A stretch of DNA of 51,789 bases from an uncultured Oscillospiraceae bacterium (GCA_934630985.1 CAKTXO010000003.1:1-51789), one strand, 5' to 3'. Counted from the first letter of the stretch, positions 43,316 through 51,777 are shown. Program-made: numbers and translations. Notes: generated by a model from the sequence alone, not told the origin.

Positions 43316-44296
43316 ATGATGGAACCATTGATTTCAGTTATCGTGCCTGTGTATAACGCAGAAAAGTATCTCAGAAAATGTGTTGCCAGTATCCGCGAGC
43401 AGACTTATCAGAATTTGGAAATTATTCTGGTGGACGACGGTTCTCGCGATAAAAGCGCAGAGCTGTGCGACGCGCTTGCACTGGAGGATTCCAGAATTAT
43501 CGTAATTCATAAAGAGAATGGCGGTGCCGCTTAGGCCAGAAACGCTGGAATCGATGCAATGCACGGCGATTACGCTGGGTTTGTAGACGCGGACGATTGG
43601 ATCGCACCGGAAATGTATGAAGTCCTCCTCCAGAGAATGATGGAGGAAAAGGCGCAGATTTCTTGCTGTGGGGCGGCCATTGTTAAGGGAAAAGAGATTC
43701 GCGAATACTTTAACCCCAATTTGGACGTTCAATTTACGGTTGGCGGTATCGATGCCCAGCTGGAACTGATTCGCAATAGCCGTATAACCAATGTCATGTG
43801 GGATAAGCTATATGCTGCTGAAATATTCCATGGCTTGCGGCAGAAAACCGGCGTGTATTTGGATGACCTGGCTGTGCAGTATTTATTTATTGCAAAGGCA
43901 AAGCGGGTAACCTATACGGCACAGCCGATGTATTACTGGTATCAATCGGAGAATAGTGTTACACGAGGACATTTTTCTACGCGTTTCTTTGACTGGATTA
44001 CCAGCACTGAGGAACGGCTTGTGTTCTACCGGGAGAATTATCCCGCCTGTGTTCCGGCAGCATACAACCAATACATCACCCTTTGCATGAGCTTGCTGTT
44101 CATGACTTGGAAATTGCCGGAATGGAAAACGCAGAATGAAGATTTGGTTCGAAGAATTTCCGCACCGCTCGCAGATGGTTGTGGCGATGATATGGGGAGA
44201 ATCACAAAACTCAAACGGACTTTGGTAAAAATTCATCCGGAACTGTTTATTCGGCTGAATCCATCTCTTGAGAGGCTCCAGTCTCGGCACGGATAA
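43316..44296 (+). pseudogene. Glycosyltransferase family 2 gene interrupted by an in-frame amber codon
   Basis: The frame starts MEPLISVIVPVYNAEKYLRK, a clear GT2 opening, with GAGAGAGGG before the start. TAG at 43532-43534 follows NGGAA and the same frame goes on ARNAGIDAM, exactly where related proteins read NGG-x-x-x-ARN. FVDADDW, the metal-binding motif, follows, and the rest is open to 44296, 326 codons in all. There is no other defect, so the change looks recent (a single base from CAG or TCG, for instance). The region is more AT-rich than yqeG-pepP and efp on either side, which suggests acquisition. Readthrough or restart at 43559 would not give a full N-terminal lobe. Confidence 0.85.
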
Positions 44297-44404
44297 GAAC
44301 CGGAATCGGGAATTATACCGACAGTATATGCTCGCAAATTTAGACTGTGACAGAGCGGGCAAAGAAGAAACCAGACAGAGCGCATTTTTTATTGGATTTT
44401 CCTA

Positions 44405-44433
44405 TTGAAAAATTGGCTTTTTTAGGCTATAAT
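44405..44433 (+). promoter_or_regulatory. Promoter of efp
   Basis: TTGAAA (44405-44410), 17 bases, TATAAT (44428-44433). Confidence 0.8.
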
Positions 44434-44509
44434 ACTGGCGTTGAGCTTTTGCGTATATAATACATAATATTTGCTTTCCCGAGGAAGGCATTATAGGAGG
44501 CAATTGAAC

Positions 44510-45073
44510 ATGATTTCTGCAGGCGATATTCGCAACGGTATTACCTTTGAGCTGGACGGCAAGGTGATGCAGGTCATCGAGTTCCAGCACGTCAAGCCCG
44601 GCAAGGGTGCTGCTTTCGTCCGCGTCAAGATGAAGAACGTCATCACCGGCGGCGTGACCGAGACCAGCCTGAACCCCTCTGCCAAGTTCCCCACCGCATA
44701 CATTGAGAGAAAGAAGATGGAGTACTCCTACAACGACGGCTCCCTGTACTACTTCATGGATCAGGAGACCTACGAACTGGAGCCCATTGACGGCTCCGTT
44801 CTGGACGATTCCTTCAAGTTCGTCAAGGAGAACGACATCTGCACCATCATGAGCTACAAGGGCAAGGTCTTCGGCGTGGAAGTGCCCAACTTTGTAGACC
44901 TGGTGGTCACCAAGACTGAGCCCGGCTTTGCCGGCAACACCGCTACCAACGTTACCAAGCCCGCTACCGTGGAGACCGGTGCCGAGGTGAAGGTGCCCCT
45001 GTTTGTCAACGAGGGCGACAAGATTCAGATCGATACCCGTACTGGCGAGTACCTGGGCCGCTCCAAGGCCTGA
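44510..45073 (+). CDS. efp: Elongation factor P
   Basis: Rescues ribosomes stalled on polyproline. It has 187 residues: [20 protein letters not shown], then an N-terminal KOW-like domain with the loop [14 protein letters not shown] whose Lys is the usual modification site, and two OB domains. The end, [13 protein letters not shown], is canonical. AGGAGG (44495-44500) fixes the ATG at 44510 rather than an upstream in-frame codon. Confidence 0.97.
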   Translation: MISAGDIRNGITFELDGKVMQVIEFQHVKPGKGAAFVRVKMKNVITGGVTETSLNPSAKFPTAYIERKKMEYSYNDGSLYYFMDQETYELEPIDGSVLDDSFKFVKENDICTIMSYKGKVFGVEVPNFVDLVVTKTEPGFAGNTATNVTKPATVETGAEVKVPLFVNEGDKIQIDTRTGEYLGRSKA

Positions 45074-45100
45074 GCCATTCGCGCTTGAAGGAGAATGATT

Positions 45101-45562
45101 ATGACGCTTTCTGAAAAGTCCGCCTATTTGAAGGGCCTGATGGAGGGCCTGAAGCTGAACACCGAGTCCAACGAGGGCAAGATGATCGCCGCCATTGTGG
45201 ATTTGCTGGGTGACGTGACCAAGCGGGTCGGCGACATCGAGGAGACCACCATTGCCATCTCCGATGAGCTGGATGAAATCGAGGAAGACCTGGACGCCAT
45301 CGAGGACTACATTCTCGACGATGAGGATGACGAGGACTGGGACGACGAGGACTGGGACGAGGACGACACCGACGAGCTGGACGACGAGGAGTCCGAAGAG
45401 GGCTTCGAGTTCGGCGACGAGGACACCACCATCTACGAGGTGGAGTGCGCCTGCGGTGAGATCATCGACTTCGACGAGGAGACCCTGGAGAAGGGAAGCA
45501 TCGTCTGCCCCAACTGCGGCGAGACCCTGGAGTTCTCCCTGGAAGACGACGAAGAAGAGTAA
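45101..45562 (+). CDS. CD1247-type acidic zinc-ribbon protein
   Basis: A 153-residue protein. The N-terminal 60 residues (LSEKSAYLKGLMEGLKLNTE) resemble the domain named after C. difficile CD1247. Residues about 50-105 are almost all Asp and Glu. The C terminus has a zinc-ribbon pattern, ECACGEIIDF and CPNCGETLEF. The ATG at 45101 is preferred over 45095 because AAGGAGA ends at 45094. It directly follows efp. Function unknown; the acidic region and zinc ribbon might bind basic partners or RNA polymerase, which is inference. Confidence 0.8.
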   Translation: MTLSEKSAYLKGLMEGLKLNTESNEGKMIAAIVDLLGDVTKRVGDIEETTIAISDELDEIEEDLDAIEDYILDDEDDEDWDDEDWDEDDTDELDDEESEEGFEFGDEDTTIYEVECACGEIIDFDEETLEKGSIVCPNCGETLEFSLEDDEEE

Positions 45563-45576
45563 TTTGCGGAGCAAGT

Positions 45577-45612
45577 GCCTGCCGCGGCTTTTGCCGCGGC
45601 AGGCTTCCTTTT
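45577..45612 (+). terminator. Terminator after the CD1247-like gene
   Basis: GCCTGCCGCGGC (45577-45588), TTTT, GCCGCGGCAGGC (45593-45604), then TTCCTTTTT. Confidence 0.85.
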
Positions 45613-45626
45613 TGTAGGTGTGTATC

Positions 45627-46163
45627 ATGGAAGAACAAAAGAAGAACCAAAGAAAAGACCGGGGCTTCACGATTTTCTGCGCGGTCATGATCGTCCTGGT
45701 GCTCCTGAACACCTTTGTGGTGAAGCTGGCAATCGTGGACGGCCGGTCTATGTATCCCACCCTTCACGACAGGCAGCTGCTGCTGGTGCTCCGGGTGGGT
45801 TCCCAGCCCCGGCGTGGGGATGTGGTGGTGATTCATACAGGCGACGGCCTTCTGGATCGGACGTATATCGTCAAGCGGGTGATCGCTACCCAGGGCGACC
45901 GGGTGAAAATCGATTATGATACCGATACGGTCACCGTCAACGAAATTCCCATTGACGAGCCCTATTTGAATCCGGAAGAACCTGACCCAATGGAACCGAG
46001 GGATGGGCAGACGGTTGTGAGCCTGACAGTACCGGAGGGCACGGTGTTTGTTATGGGGGATAACCGGAACCACTCCGCCGACAGCCGCAGCGAAAAGTAC
46101 GGCCCCATTGCCACCGGGAAAATTCTGGGAAAGGTGATTTTGCCTCAGGTCAGCGTCAGCTGA
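45627..46163 (+). CDS. lepB: Signal peptidase I
   Basis: Membrane-anchored serine protease that removes Sec and Tat signal peptides. The 178 residues start MEEQKKNQRKDRG, with a membrane segment near 16-37. The catalytic Ser lies in VDGRSMYPTL near residue 47, the Lys in YIVKRVIA near 87, and box E reads GDNRNHSADSR near 150. The start at 45627 is supported by TAGGTG. The 3' end overlaps convergent spmB by eight bases. Confidence 0.94.
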   Translation: MEEQKKNQRKDRGFTIFCAVMIVLVLLNTFVVKLAIVDGRSMYPTLHDRQLLLVLRVGSQPRRGDVVVIHTGDGLLDRTYIVKRVIATQGDRVKIDYDTDTVTVNEIPIDEPYLNPEEPDPMEPRDGQTVVSLTVPEGTVFVMGDNRNHSADSRSEKYGPIATGKILGKVILPQVSVS

Positions 46164-46668
46164 AAAAAAGCCTGGTGGTGAGGGAGGCCGCCCAGAAGCC
46201 CACAAAGTCCGCAAACAGGGCGGCAGGCAGGGTGTAGCGGGTCTTTTGAATGCCCGCCGCCCCGAAATAAACGCTGATGGTGTAGAAGGTGGTTTCCGTG
46301 GAGCCCAGCATTACCGCCGCCGTTCGGCCAATCTGGGAATCCACCCCGTATCGAGCCATCAGCTCCGCGCCTACGGCCAGAGCCGCGCTTCCGCTGAAGG
46401 GGCGCACCAGCACCAGCAGGGCTGTTTCCGGCGGAATGCCGAAAAAAGCAAATATCGGTTTCAGCAGTCCTCCCGCGGCTTCCGCCGCCCCGGAGGACTG
46501 CATCATTTTTACCGCCGTCAGCAGCAAAATCAGGGAGGGAGCGATGGAGGACATCAGAGAAAGGCCTTGCTTTGCCCCACCCAGCATCCGGGTATAGGCG
46601 TTTTCCCGCTTCCCCAGTGCCACTGCCATGGTGAAAAATAAGATCAGAGGCACCAGATAATCCGTCAT
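46156..46668 (-). CDS. spmB: Spore maturation protein B
   Basis: With SpmA needed for spore-core dehydration in Bacillus; both are nucleoside-recognition (Gate) domain membrane proteins. The 170 residues start MTDYLVPLILFFTMAVALGK, have about four or five hydrophobic segments and contain VRPFSGSAALAVGAEL and GSTETTFYTISVYFGA, both typical of SpmB. The start overlaps the end of spmA (ATGA). Confidence 0.92.
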   Translation of the reverse strand: MTDYLVPLILFFTMAVALGKRENAYTRMLGGAKQGLSLMSSIAPSLILLLTAVKMMQSSGAAEAAGGLLKPIFAFFGIPPETALLVLVRPFSGSAALAVGAELMARYGVDSQIGRTAAVMLGSTETTFYTISVYFGAAGIQKTRYTLPAALFADFVGFWAASLTTRLFFS

Positions 46669-47240
46669 GGCTTCCAGACCTTTCCCAGCACCCAGGCACA
46701 GGCCACCCCCAGCCCGGCAGACAGAAGACTGGTGAACCATACCGCCGGGAGAATGTCGAAGGGGGAGGCGCATCCCAATGCGGAGCGTATCGCCGCCACA
46801 TTTGCCGGAATCAGCTGAATGGAGGCGGTGTTCAGCACCACCAGACGGCACAGCTCATCATTGGCAACGGTTTGCCCGCCCGCAAGCCGCCGGGCTGCCT
46901 GAATGCCCATAGGCGTGGCGGCGTTGCCAAGCCCCAGCAGATTTGCGCAGAAATTACCGCTGAGGCAGCCTGCCAGCTGAGGATCCCGGTGGGTGGATGG
47001 GAAAACCCGGTGCAACAGGGGACGAAAAAGCCGGGAGAGTATCCTCATAATCCCGGCGGACTCCATGACGGCGGCCACGCCCGACCAGAGACACACCGCC
47101 CCGGCCATGGAAAGAACCAGGCTCACCCCGGACTGGGCACCCTGAAATACCGCCCCGGCAAGCTGGGCACCTTGCCCGTTCCAAAGGGCGCACAGAATGC
47201 TGATACCTACCATTCCCGTCCAGATCCAGCTCATCAGCAT
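46665..47240 (-). CDS. spmA: Spore maturation protein A
   Basis: Partner of SpmB. The 191 residues begin MLMSWIWTGMVGISILCALW and contain GNFCANLLGLGNAATPMGIQ and LVVLNTASIQLIPANVAAIR, the Gate-domain hallmarks. AGGGGGGA precedes two close ATG codons (47240 and 47234); the exact start is uncertain by two residues. Coupled to spmB. Confidence 0.92.
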   Translation of the reverse strand: MLMSWIWTGMVGISILCALWNGQGAQLAGAVFQGAQSGVSLVLSMAGAVCLWSGVAAVMESAGIMRILSRLFRPLLHRVFPSTHRDPQLAGCLSGNFCANLLGLGNAATPMGIQAARRLAGGQTVANDELCRLVVLNTASIQLIPANVAAIRSALGCASPFDILPAVWFTSLLSAGLGVACAWVLGKVWKP

Positions 47241-47288
47241 GGAATCCCCCCTTTGCCTCTAGCCTATGCGCCGCTCCCCTGCGTATGC

Positions 47289-47331
47289 AAAACGCGCAGT
47301 GCCAGGGCAGAAGCTCCGGCCCTGCGCGTTT
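47289..47331 (-). terminator. Terminator of the gene at 47330
   Basis: AAACGCGCAG and CTGCGCGTTT arms (47290-47299 and 47322-47331) with further internal pairing GGGC/GCCC. It overlaps the TAA stop codon. Confidence 0.6.
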
Positions 47332-47893
47332 ATTCGGTTTCCGGAAAGTCCAGGCACGCCGGAGGAACCGCCTTGACCACAAACTCATAGGAGCGGTGGG
47401 TGCTGTAAATTTCCTGATATTGGGAAAGCTTTCCGACGTCCATCCGCACAGGGCAGAATTCTATGTCCCGGCCTGCTTCCAGTACCTTCTGGCAAAAATA
47501 GGGAGATATCTGGGGAAAATTAGGCCTGTCCGTCAGAAAAACCAGCCCATTCGCAGCCTTCGGCCGCAGCCCCTCCCTTCGGACGGATTTTCGGCATTCT
47601 GCCGGAAACCAGTGGTACAGGGTGAGATTTTCGCCCGGTGAGATAAGATTCTGAGCGGAAGGCCGGACGGGGAAAAGCCAGTCCGTAACGCGCCTTCCCA
47701 GGAAATAAAGGGAGAGTGCCAGGAAAAACCGGCGACGTCCCGCCTCCGGGCTTGCTCCGGAGGCGCGGAAGGCAGTGCCCAATTCCTTCCAGAATTCGCC
47801 GCCGGGCAGCCGTTTTCTCCCTTTTTCCAGGAGAGAATGATACCGCCGGTACATTACCCGTGCCTCTGCCAGGGTCAGTACAAAGCTGTCCAT
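47330..47893 (-). CDS. Unknown protein with ADP-ribosyltransferase-like motifs
   Basis: A 187-residue protein. The first 80 residues are basic and helical (VMYRRYHSLLEKGRKRLPGG, RRRFFLALSLYFLGRRV). From residue 91 a pattern appears that resembles the ADP-ribosyltransferase fold of the DarT/KptA kind: LYHWFPAECRKSVRREGLRP (91-111 region, His94), GLVFLTDRP (116-124), and SYEFVVKAVPP near the end (Glu170). The ATG at 47893 follows GGGAGG. Element E4 ends 22 bp upstream, so any promoter must lie in or beyond E4. No partner antitoxin-like gene is beside it. Enzyme function is a guess from motifs. Confidence 0.6.
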   Translation of the reverse strand: MDSFVLTLAEARVMYRRYHSLLEKGRKRLPGGEFWKELGTAFRASGASPEAGRRRFFLALSLYFLGRRVTDWLFPVRPSAQNLISPGENLTLYHWFPAECRKSVRREGLRPKAANGLVFLTDRPNFPQISPYFCQKVLEAGRDIEFCPVRMDVGKLSQYQEIYSTHRSYEFVVKAVPPACLDFPETE

Positions 47894-47915
47894 TTTTTGC
47901 CTCCCACACTTGTTT

Positions 47916-48082
47916 TTAGGGTCTATCTGAAAACCGTCAACACGCCCAAACAGCGGGTCTTTTCCACCTGCTGGGCACCATTTTTTCTTGCAATACGCAG
48001 AGTATTCCTGCAAAAAAATGGCTTCATCAGGCGGAAAATCCCTCGCCGTTGGTCATATTTCCGGTTTTCAGATAGACCCTAA
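47916..48082. repeat. Long-hairpin element E4 (MITE-like)
   Basis: 167 bp with perfect 21-bp terminal inverted repeats (47916-47936, 48062-48082; outer bases TTAGGGTCTATC). Inner arms TTTTCC/GGAAAA and CCTG/CAGG pair, and the apex (about 47972-48020) has CCATTTTTT, AATACGCAGAGTATT, AAAAAAATGG. It matches E1-E3 in length, architecture and the AATAC-loop-GTATT tip, but not in stem sequence. Confidence 0.8.
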
Positions 48083-48284
48083 TATTTTGGCATACAAGCC
48101 AGAAAATAGCAAGGGGTCGGATTTGAAAACTGCCCGGCCTCCGGCAGCAGATTCGCCTGTGGCCTTCCGGCGCAATGACAGCCTGGGAATTGTTTTTCGG
48201 GAGAAACGGGAAGGGACGGGGTTGTGGTTGCATTTTGTCGGGAATATGCTATACTACTACCAGAATCACAGGGAGGCAGAGCAT

Positions 48285-49223
48285 ATGGGCATTTTGGTCA
48301 TCGGCATGATATTTGTAGACATCAAGGGCTTTCCGGAGGCGGCGTTTATCCCCACAGGCCGAAACGTAGGACGGGTGGAGCGTGTCCACGGCGGGGTCGG
48401 ACGGAATGTGGCGGAGGATATCGCCAATTGCGAGCTGCGCCCCACCTTCCTGAGCCTGGTGGACGACAGCGGCGACAGCCGGGATGTGCTGCGCAAGCTT
48501 CGGGCCCATAAGGTCAACACCGACTATATCCGGACGACCCCCAACGGCCTGGGCACCTGGCTGGCGGTGTTCGATAATTCCGGGGACGTAGCGGCCTCCA
48601 TTTCCAACCGGCCGGACATGCTGCCCCTCATTGACATCCTGGATGCCCAGGGCGACGAGATGTTTGCCAGTGCCGACAGCATCATTGTGGAAATCGATCT
48701 GGACAAGGAGATCATCAAGCGGGTCTTCCGGCTGGCCCAGAAGCATGGGAAAAAGGTCTACGCCGTGGTGGGCAACATGAGCGTTGCCCTGGAACGGCGG
48801 GACTTTCTGAAAAACACCGACTGCCTGGTGTGCAACGTCCAGGAGGCGGGACTGCTGTTCTGCGAGGATTATTCCGGCAAAACCCCCGTGGAAATGGCGG
48901 ATATTCTGGCTGACAAGACCCAGGCAGCCCAGATCCCCGGCATGATCGTCACCATGGGCGGCGAGGGAGCGGTGTACGCCGGCCTTACCGGGGAGAAGGG
49001 CTGGTGCCCTGCCCGGAAGGTGGATGTGGTGGATACCACCGGCGCGGGAGATTCCTTCTGCGCCGGGGCAGCCATCGGCCTGACCTACGGAAAGGGCATG
49101 AAGCAGGCCTGCCAGATTGGCGCCATGCTGGCCTCCTCCGTCATCGTCACCACGGAGGCGGTCTGCCCCCGATTCCTGCCCCGGGAGCTGGGACTGGATA
49201 TGGATCCGGTGGAGTGCCTATGA
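48285..49223 (+). CDS. PfkB family carbohydrate/nucleoside kinase
   Basis: Ribokinase-fold kinase of 312 residues. The N-terminal substrate motif reads HGGVGRNVAEDIA near residue 38, and the C-terminal signature DTTGAGDSFCAGAAIG with the catalytic Asp is near 250. The GGVGRN-type motif resembles pseudouridine kinases (PsuK) but no psuG lies beside it, so substrate is open. Promoter TTGCAT (about 48228) and TATACT (about 48250), and GGGAGG before the ATG. Its stop overlaps the pyridoxal kinase start. Confidence 0.9.
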   Translation: MGILVIGMIFVDIKGFPEAAFIPTGRNVGRVERVHGGVGRNVAEDIANCELRPTFLSLVDDSGDSRDVLRKLRAHKVNTDYIRTTPNGLGTWLAVFDNSGDVAASISNRPDMLPLIDILDAQGDEMFASADSIIVEIDLDKEIIKRVFRLAQKHGKKVYAVVGNMSVALERRDFLKNTDCLVCNVQEAGLLFCEDYSGKTPVEMADILADKTQAAQIPGMIVTMGGEGAVYAGLTGEKGWCPARKVDVVDTTGAGDSFCAGAAIGLTYGKGMKQACQIGAMLASSVIVTTEAVCPRFLPRELGLDMDPVECL

Positions 49224-50050
49224 GACAGTTGCGGATTCTGACCATCCAGGACGTGTCCTGCCTGGGTCAGTGCTCCATGACCGTGGCTCTGCCGGTGCTG
49301 TCTGCCTGCGGACACGAAACCTGTGTGCTGCCAACCATGCTCCTTTCCACCCATACCGGCGGCTTCGGAAGGCCGGAAATTGTCCGCTTTTCCGATCACC
49401 TGGCACCGATCATTGCCCACTGGAAGGAAAACCAGATCACCTTCGATGCCGTGCTCACAGGCTACCTGGGAAGCCCGGCGGCAATCGAGACAGCGGAAAC
49501 CGTCTTAAAGACCATGCTTGCCCCCGGCGGTCTTGCCATCGTTGACCCGGCCATGGCGGACAACGGCAGGCTCTATTCCGGCTTTGACGAAGCGTATGTG
49601 GAAAAAATGAAGGGTCTTTGCGCCCGGGCGGACTTCGTTCTGCCCAACCTGACCGAGGCCGCTCTGCTGGCGGGGCTTCCCTGGGAGGACAGAACTGATG
49701 CGGCCTATGGGGAATTTCTTCTAAAGCGGCTGAATCTACCCCGGGTGCTGCTGACCGGGGTGGGGGAGCAGACCTGCGGCTTTCTTCTGAAGGATGGGGA
49801 GCGCTTCCGTGCCTATTCTCATCCCCGGCTGTCCGGCAGCTTCAGCGGCACCGGCGACCTGTTCGCCGCCGCCTTTGCCGGTCTGCTTGCTTCCGGAAAA
49901 GACGTGTATGAATCCGGGGTTTGCGCGGCAAACTTTACCTGCAAGGCCATTGCCCGGACTGCCGCTCACCGTACCCACTGGTACGGCCTCCAATTTGAGC
50001 CGGTGCTGCCGGAGCTGATGGCAATGTGCGGAAGGGAAGCAGAAGCATGA
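49220..50050 (+). CDS. pdxK: Pyridoxal/pyridoxamine kinase
   Basis: Phosphorylates B6 vitamers in salvage to pyridoxal phosphate (ribokinase fold). The 276 residues begin MRQLRILTIQDVSCLGQCSM, as in firmicute pyridoxamine kinases, and continue with VLPTMLLSTHTGGF, VVDPAMADNG-like IVDPAMADNGRLY, LPNLTEAALLAG and the anion-hole motif FSGTGDLFAAAFAG. ATGA overlaps at both ends couple it to the kinase before and the deacetylase after it. Confidence 0.92.
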   Translation: MRQLRILTIQDVSCLGQCSMTVALPVLSACGHETCVLPTMLLSTHTGGFGRPEIVRFSDHLAPIIAHWKENQITFDAVLTGYLGSPAAIETAETVLKTMLAPGGLAIVDPAMADNGRLYSGFDEAYVEKMKGLCARADFVLPNLTEAALLAGLPWEDRTDAAYGEFLLKRLNLPRVLLTGVGEQTCGFLLKDGERFRAYSHPRLSGSFSGTGDLFAAAFAGLLASGKDVYESGVCAANFTCKAIARTAAHRTHWYGLQFEPVLPELMAMCGREAEA

Positions 50051-51495
50051 AAAAGAATAAGGGGCTGCTGGGACTTTTGGTTCTGGGTCTGGTGCTGGTT
50101 CTGGCCTTGGCAGCCTGGTTCCTTTTGTTCCGGTTCAACCGGTTTTCCATGGAGATGACCCTGGCGGGGGAGCCGAAGACCACCTTGGAATATGGAGAAC
50201 ACTATCAGGAGCCCGGAGTCACTGCCCTTGTCCGGGGCAGCCGTTTCTTCCGAAAGGGATTTGTTCCCGGAGACATTCGCTATGATACCCGTTCTGACCT
50301 GGTAGAGGACAGGCTGGGCTGCTATAAAATCACTTATTGCGCCAGTTCCTTGTTTGCTTCCGGGGAAGTGACCCGGCGGGTGCAGGTGGTAGACACCCGG
50401 CCGCCGGTGATTACCCTGACTCCGGATAACCCGGAAACCCTTACCGAAGATGCCCCCTATACCGAGGCGGGCTTTCAGGCCTGGGACAATTACGACGGGG
50501 ATATTACGGACAAGGTCATCCGGCAGGAAACCCCGGAGCTTGTAACCTACGCCGTGGTGGATTCTTCGGGAAATCCGGCGAAAGCGGAGCGAAAAATTCC
50601 CTACTGGGACTCCGTTCCACCGGAAATCACCCTGTCCGGCGGCGAAAACTATCGCATATACCTGGGAAGACCATATTCTGAGCCGGGCTTTTCCGCTCTG
50701 GACAACGATGACGGCGACCTGACCGCCCAGGTGGCGGTGTCCGGAGAAGTGGACTGGCGCAATCTGGGTGTGTACCCCATCACCTATACCGTTTCCGACT
50801 CCCGGGGCAACGAGACGCAAGTCATAAGGAGCGTGGAGGTGGCCGCTCACCAGCCCCCGGACACGGTGTATCCTGAGGGAAAGGTGATTTATCTGACCTT
50901 TGACGACGGCCCCAGCGCCTACACCCCCCGGCTTCTGGACGTGCTGGACAAGTACAACGCCAAGGCGACCTTTTTTGTCATCGGTACCAAAGACGGGGAA
51001 ACCATGCGGGAGATTGTCCGCCGGGGTCACAGTATCGGTTCCCATTCCATCACCCACAATTACGCCCAGGTCTATGCCGATCCCGATGCCTATTTCGATG
51101 ACCTTTGGGCCACCCAGAAAGCAATTTACGACAACACCGGCGTCCAGTCCTGGCTCATGCGCTTTCCCGGGGGCAGCTCCAACGAGGTCAGCCGCCGTAC
51201 CTGCGTGGGAATCATGACCTACCTGACCGGCGCTGTCCAGGCGGCCGGCTTCCAGTATTTCGACTGGAACGTCTACTCCGGCGACGCCGGCTCCACCACG
51301 GACACCGCCCAGGTAGCGCGGAACGTGATCCAGGGCATTCAGGAGCAGCCCGTATCTCTGGTGCTCCAGCACGACATCCACCGCTACAGCGTGGATGCGG
51401 TGGAGACAATCCTGAAATTCGGCACCCAGAACGGCTACCGGTTCCTGGCTCTGGATATGTCCAGCCCGGCCTTTCACCATGATTTGAACAACTAA
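50047..51495 (+). CDS. Membrane-anchored polysaccharide deacetylase with Ig-like domains
   Basis: A 482-residue surface enzyme. Residues 5-30 anchor it in the membrane. Residues about 40-275 hold two or three DUF5011-like Ig modules (PPVITLTPDNPETL; YTEAGFQAWDNYDGDITDKV; YSEPGFSALDNDDGDLTAQV). The NodB domain follows: IYLTFDDGPSAYTPRLLDV near 283, metal-binding SHSITH near 335, RFPGGSSNE near 376 and LVLQHD near 438. It probably deacetylates peptidoglycan or another amino-sugar polymer outside the cell. Coupling to a vitamin B6 kinase gene is unusual and may only reflect transcription. Confidence 0.92.
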   Translation: MKKNKGLLGLLVLGLVLVLALAAWFLLFRFNRFSMEMTLAGEPKTTLEYGEHYQEPGVTALVRGSRFFRKGFVPGDIRYDTRSDLVEDRLGCYKITYCASSLFASGEVTRRVQVVDTRPPVITLTPDNPETLTEDAPYTEAGFQAWDNYDGDITDKVIRQETPELVTYAVVDSSGNPAKAERKIPYWDSVPPEITLSGGENYRIYLGRPYSEPGFSALDNDDGDLTAQVAVSGEVDWRNLGVYPITYTVSDSRGNETQVIRSVEVAAHQPPDTVYPEGKVIYLTFDDGPSAYTPRLLDVLDKYNAKATFFVIGTKDGETMREIVRRGHSIGSHSITHNYAQVYADPDAYFDDLWATQKAIYDNTGVQSWLMRFPGGSSNEVSRRTCVGIMTYLTGAVQAAGFQYFDWNVYSGDAGSTTDTAQVARNVIQGIQEQPVSLVLQHDIHRYSVDAVETILKFGTQNGYRFLALDMSSPAFHHDLNN

Positions 51496-51540
51496 AAAGC
51501 CTTCCCCTGAGAGGGGAAGGTGCCCGGAGGGCGGATGAGG
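51496..51540 (+). repeat. R4 repeat, copy 5
   Basis: AAAGCCTTCCCC, TGA, GAGGGGAAGG, then CCCGGAGGGCGGATGAGG. It begins right after the stop codon and could serve as terminator. Confidence 0.75.
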
Positions 51541-51567
51541 TCGCCCGGAGAAAATGTACTGTTTTGC

Positions 51568-51596
51568 TTGACATTCCCCCATCTCTCGGGTAAAAT
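51568..51596 (+). promoter_or_regulatory. Strong promoter before the tRNA-like tandem
   Basis: TTGACA (51568-51573), 17 bases, TAAAAT (51591-51596). Expected RNA start is about 13 bases before the first tRNA-like unit. Confidence 0.8.
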
Positions 51597-51615
51597 AGTC
51601 GGGTCAATGACATAA

Positions 51616-51684
51616 GTCCCAGTAGCTCAGCTGGATAGAGCACACGCCTCCTAAGCGGCAGATTGTTCGATTCCTTCGAGCAGT
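51616..51684 (+). tRNA. tRNA-Arg(CCU)-like sequence 1, defective 3' half
   Basis: GTCCCAG, TA, D arm GCTCAGCTGGATAGAGC, and anticodon loop CTCCTAA with CCU are intact. The anticodon stem (CACGC/GCGGC) pairs only in its inner three positions. The T loop TTCGATT is present, but its stem (GATTG/CCTTC) and the acceptor end (GAGCAGT) do not pair properly, and the variable region is too short. Probably a degenerate or rearranged tRNA. Confidence 0.5.
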
Positions 51685-51708
51685 AAAAATTGCATAAATT
51701 TTAAAAAT

Positions 51709-51777
51709 GTCTCAGTAGCTCAGCTGGATAGAGCACACGCCTCCTAAGCGGCAGATTGTTCGATTCCTTCGAGCAGT
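51709..51777 (+). tRNA. tRNA-Arg(CCU)-like sequence 2, tandem copy
   Basis: Starts GTCTCAG, otherwise identical to copy 1 including the defective 3' half, at a period of 93 bases. The downstream TAAAAATTGCATA is also repeated. The window ends here, so more copies may follow. Confidence 0.5.

Noticed and set aside
46145..46801. A 218-codon minus-strand frame over spmB
   Set aside because: It is an out-of-frame shadow; the frame at 46156-46668 has the SpmB motifs and overlaps spmA as ATGA.
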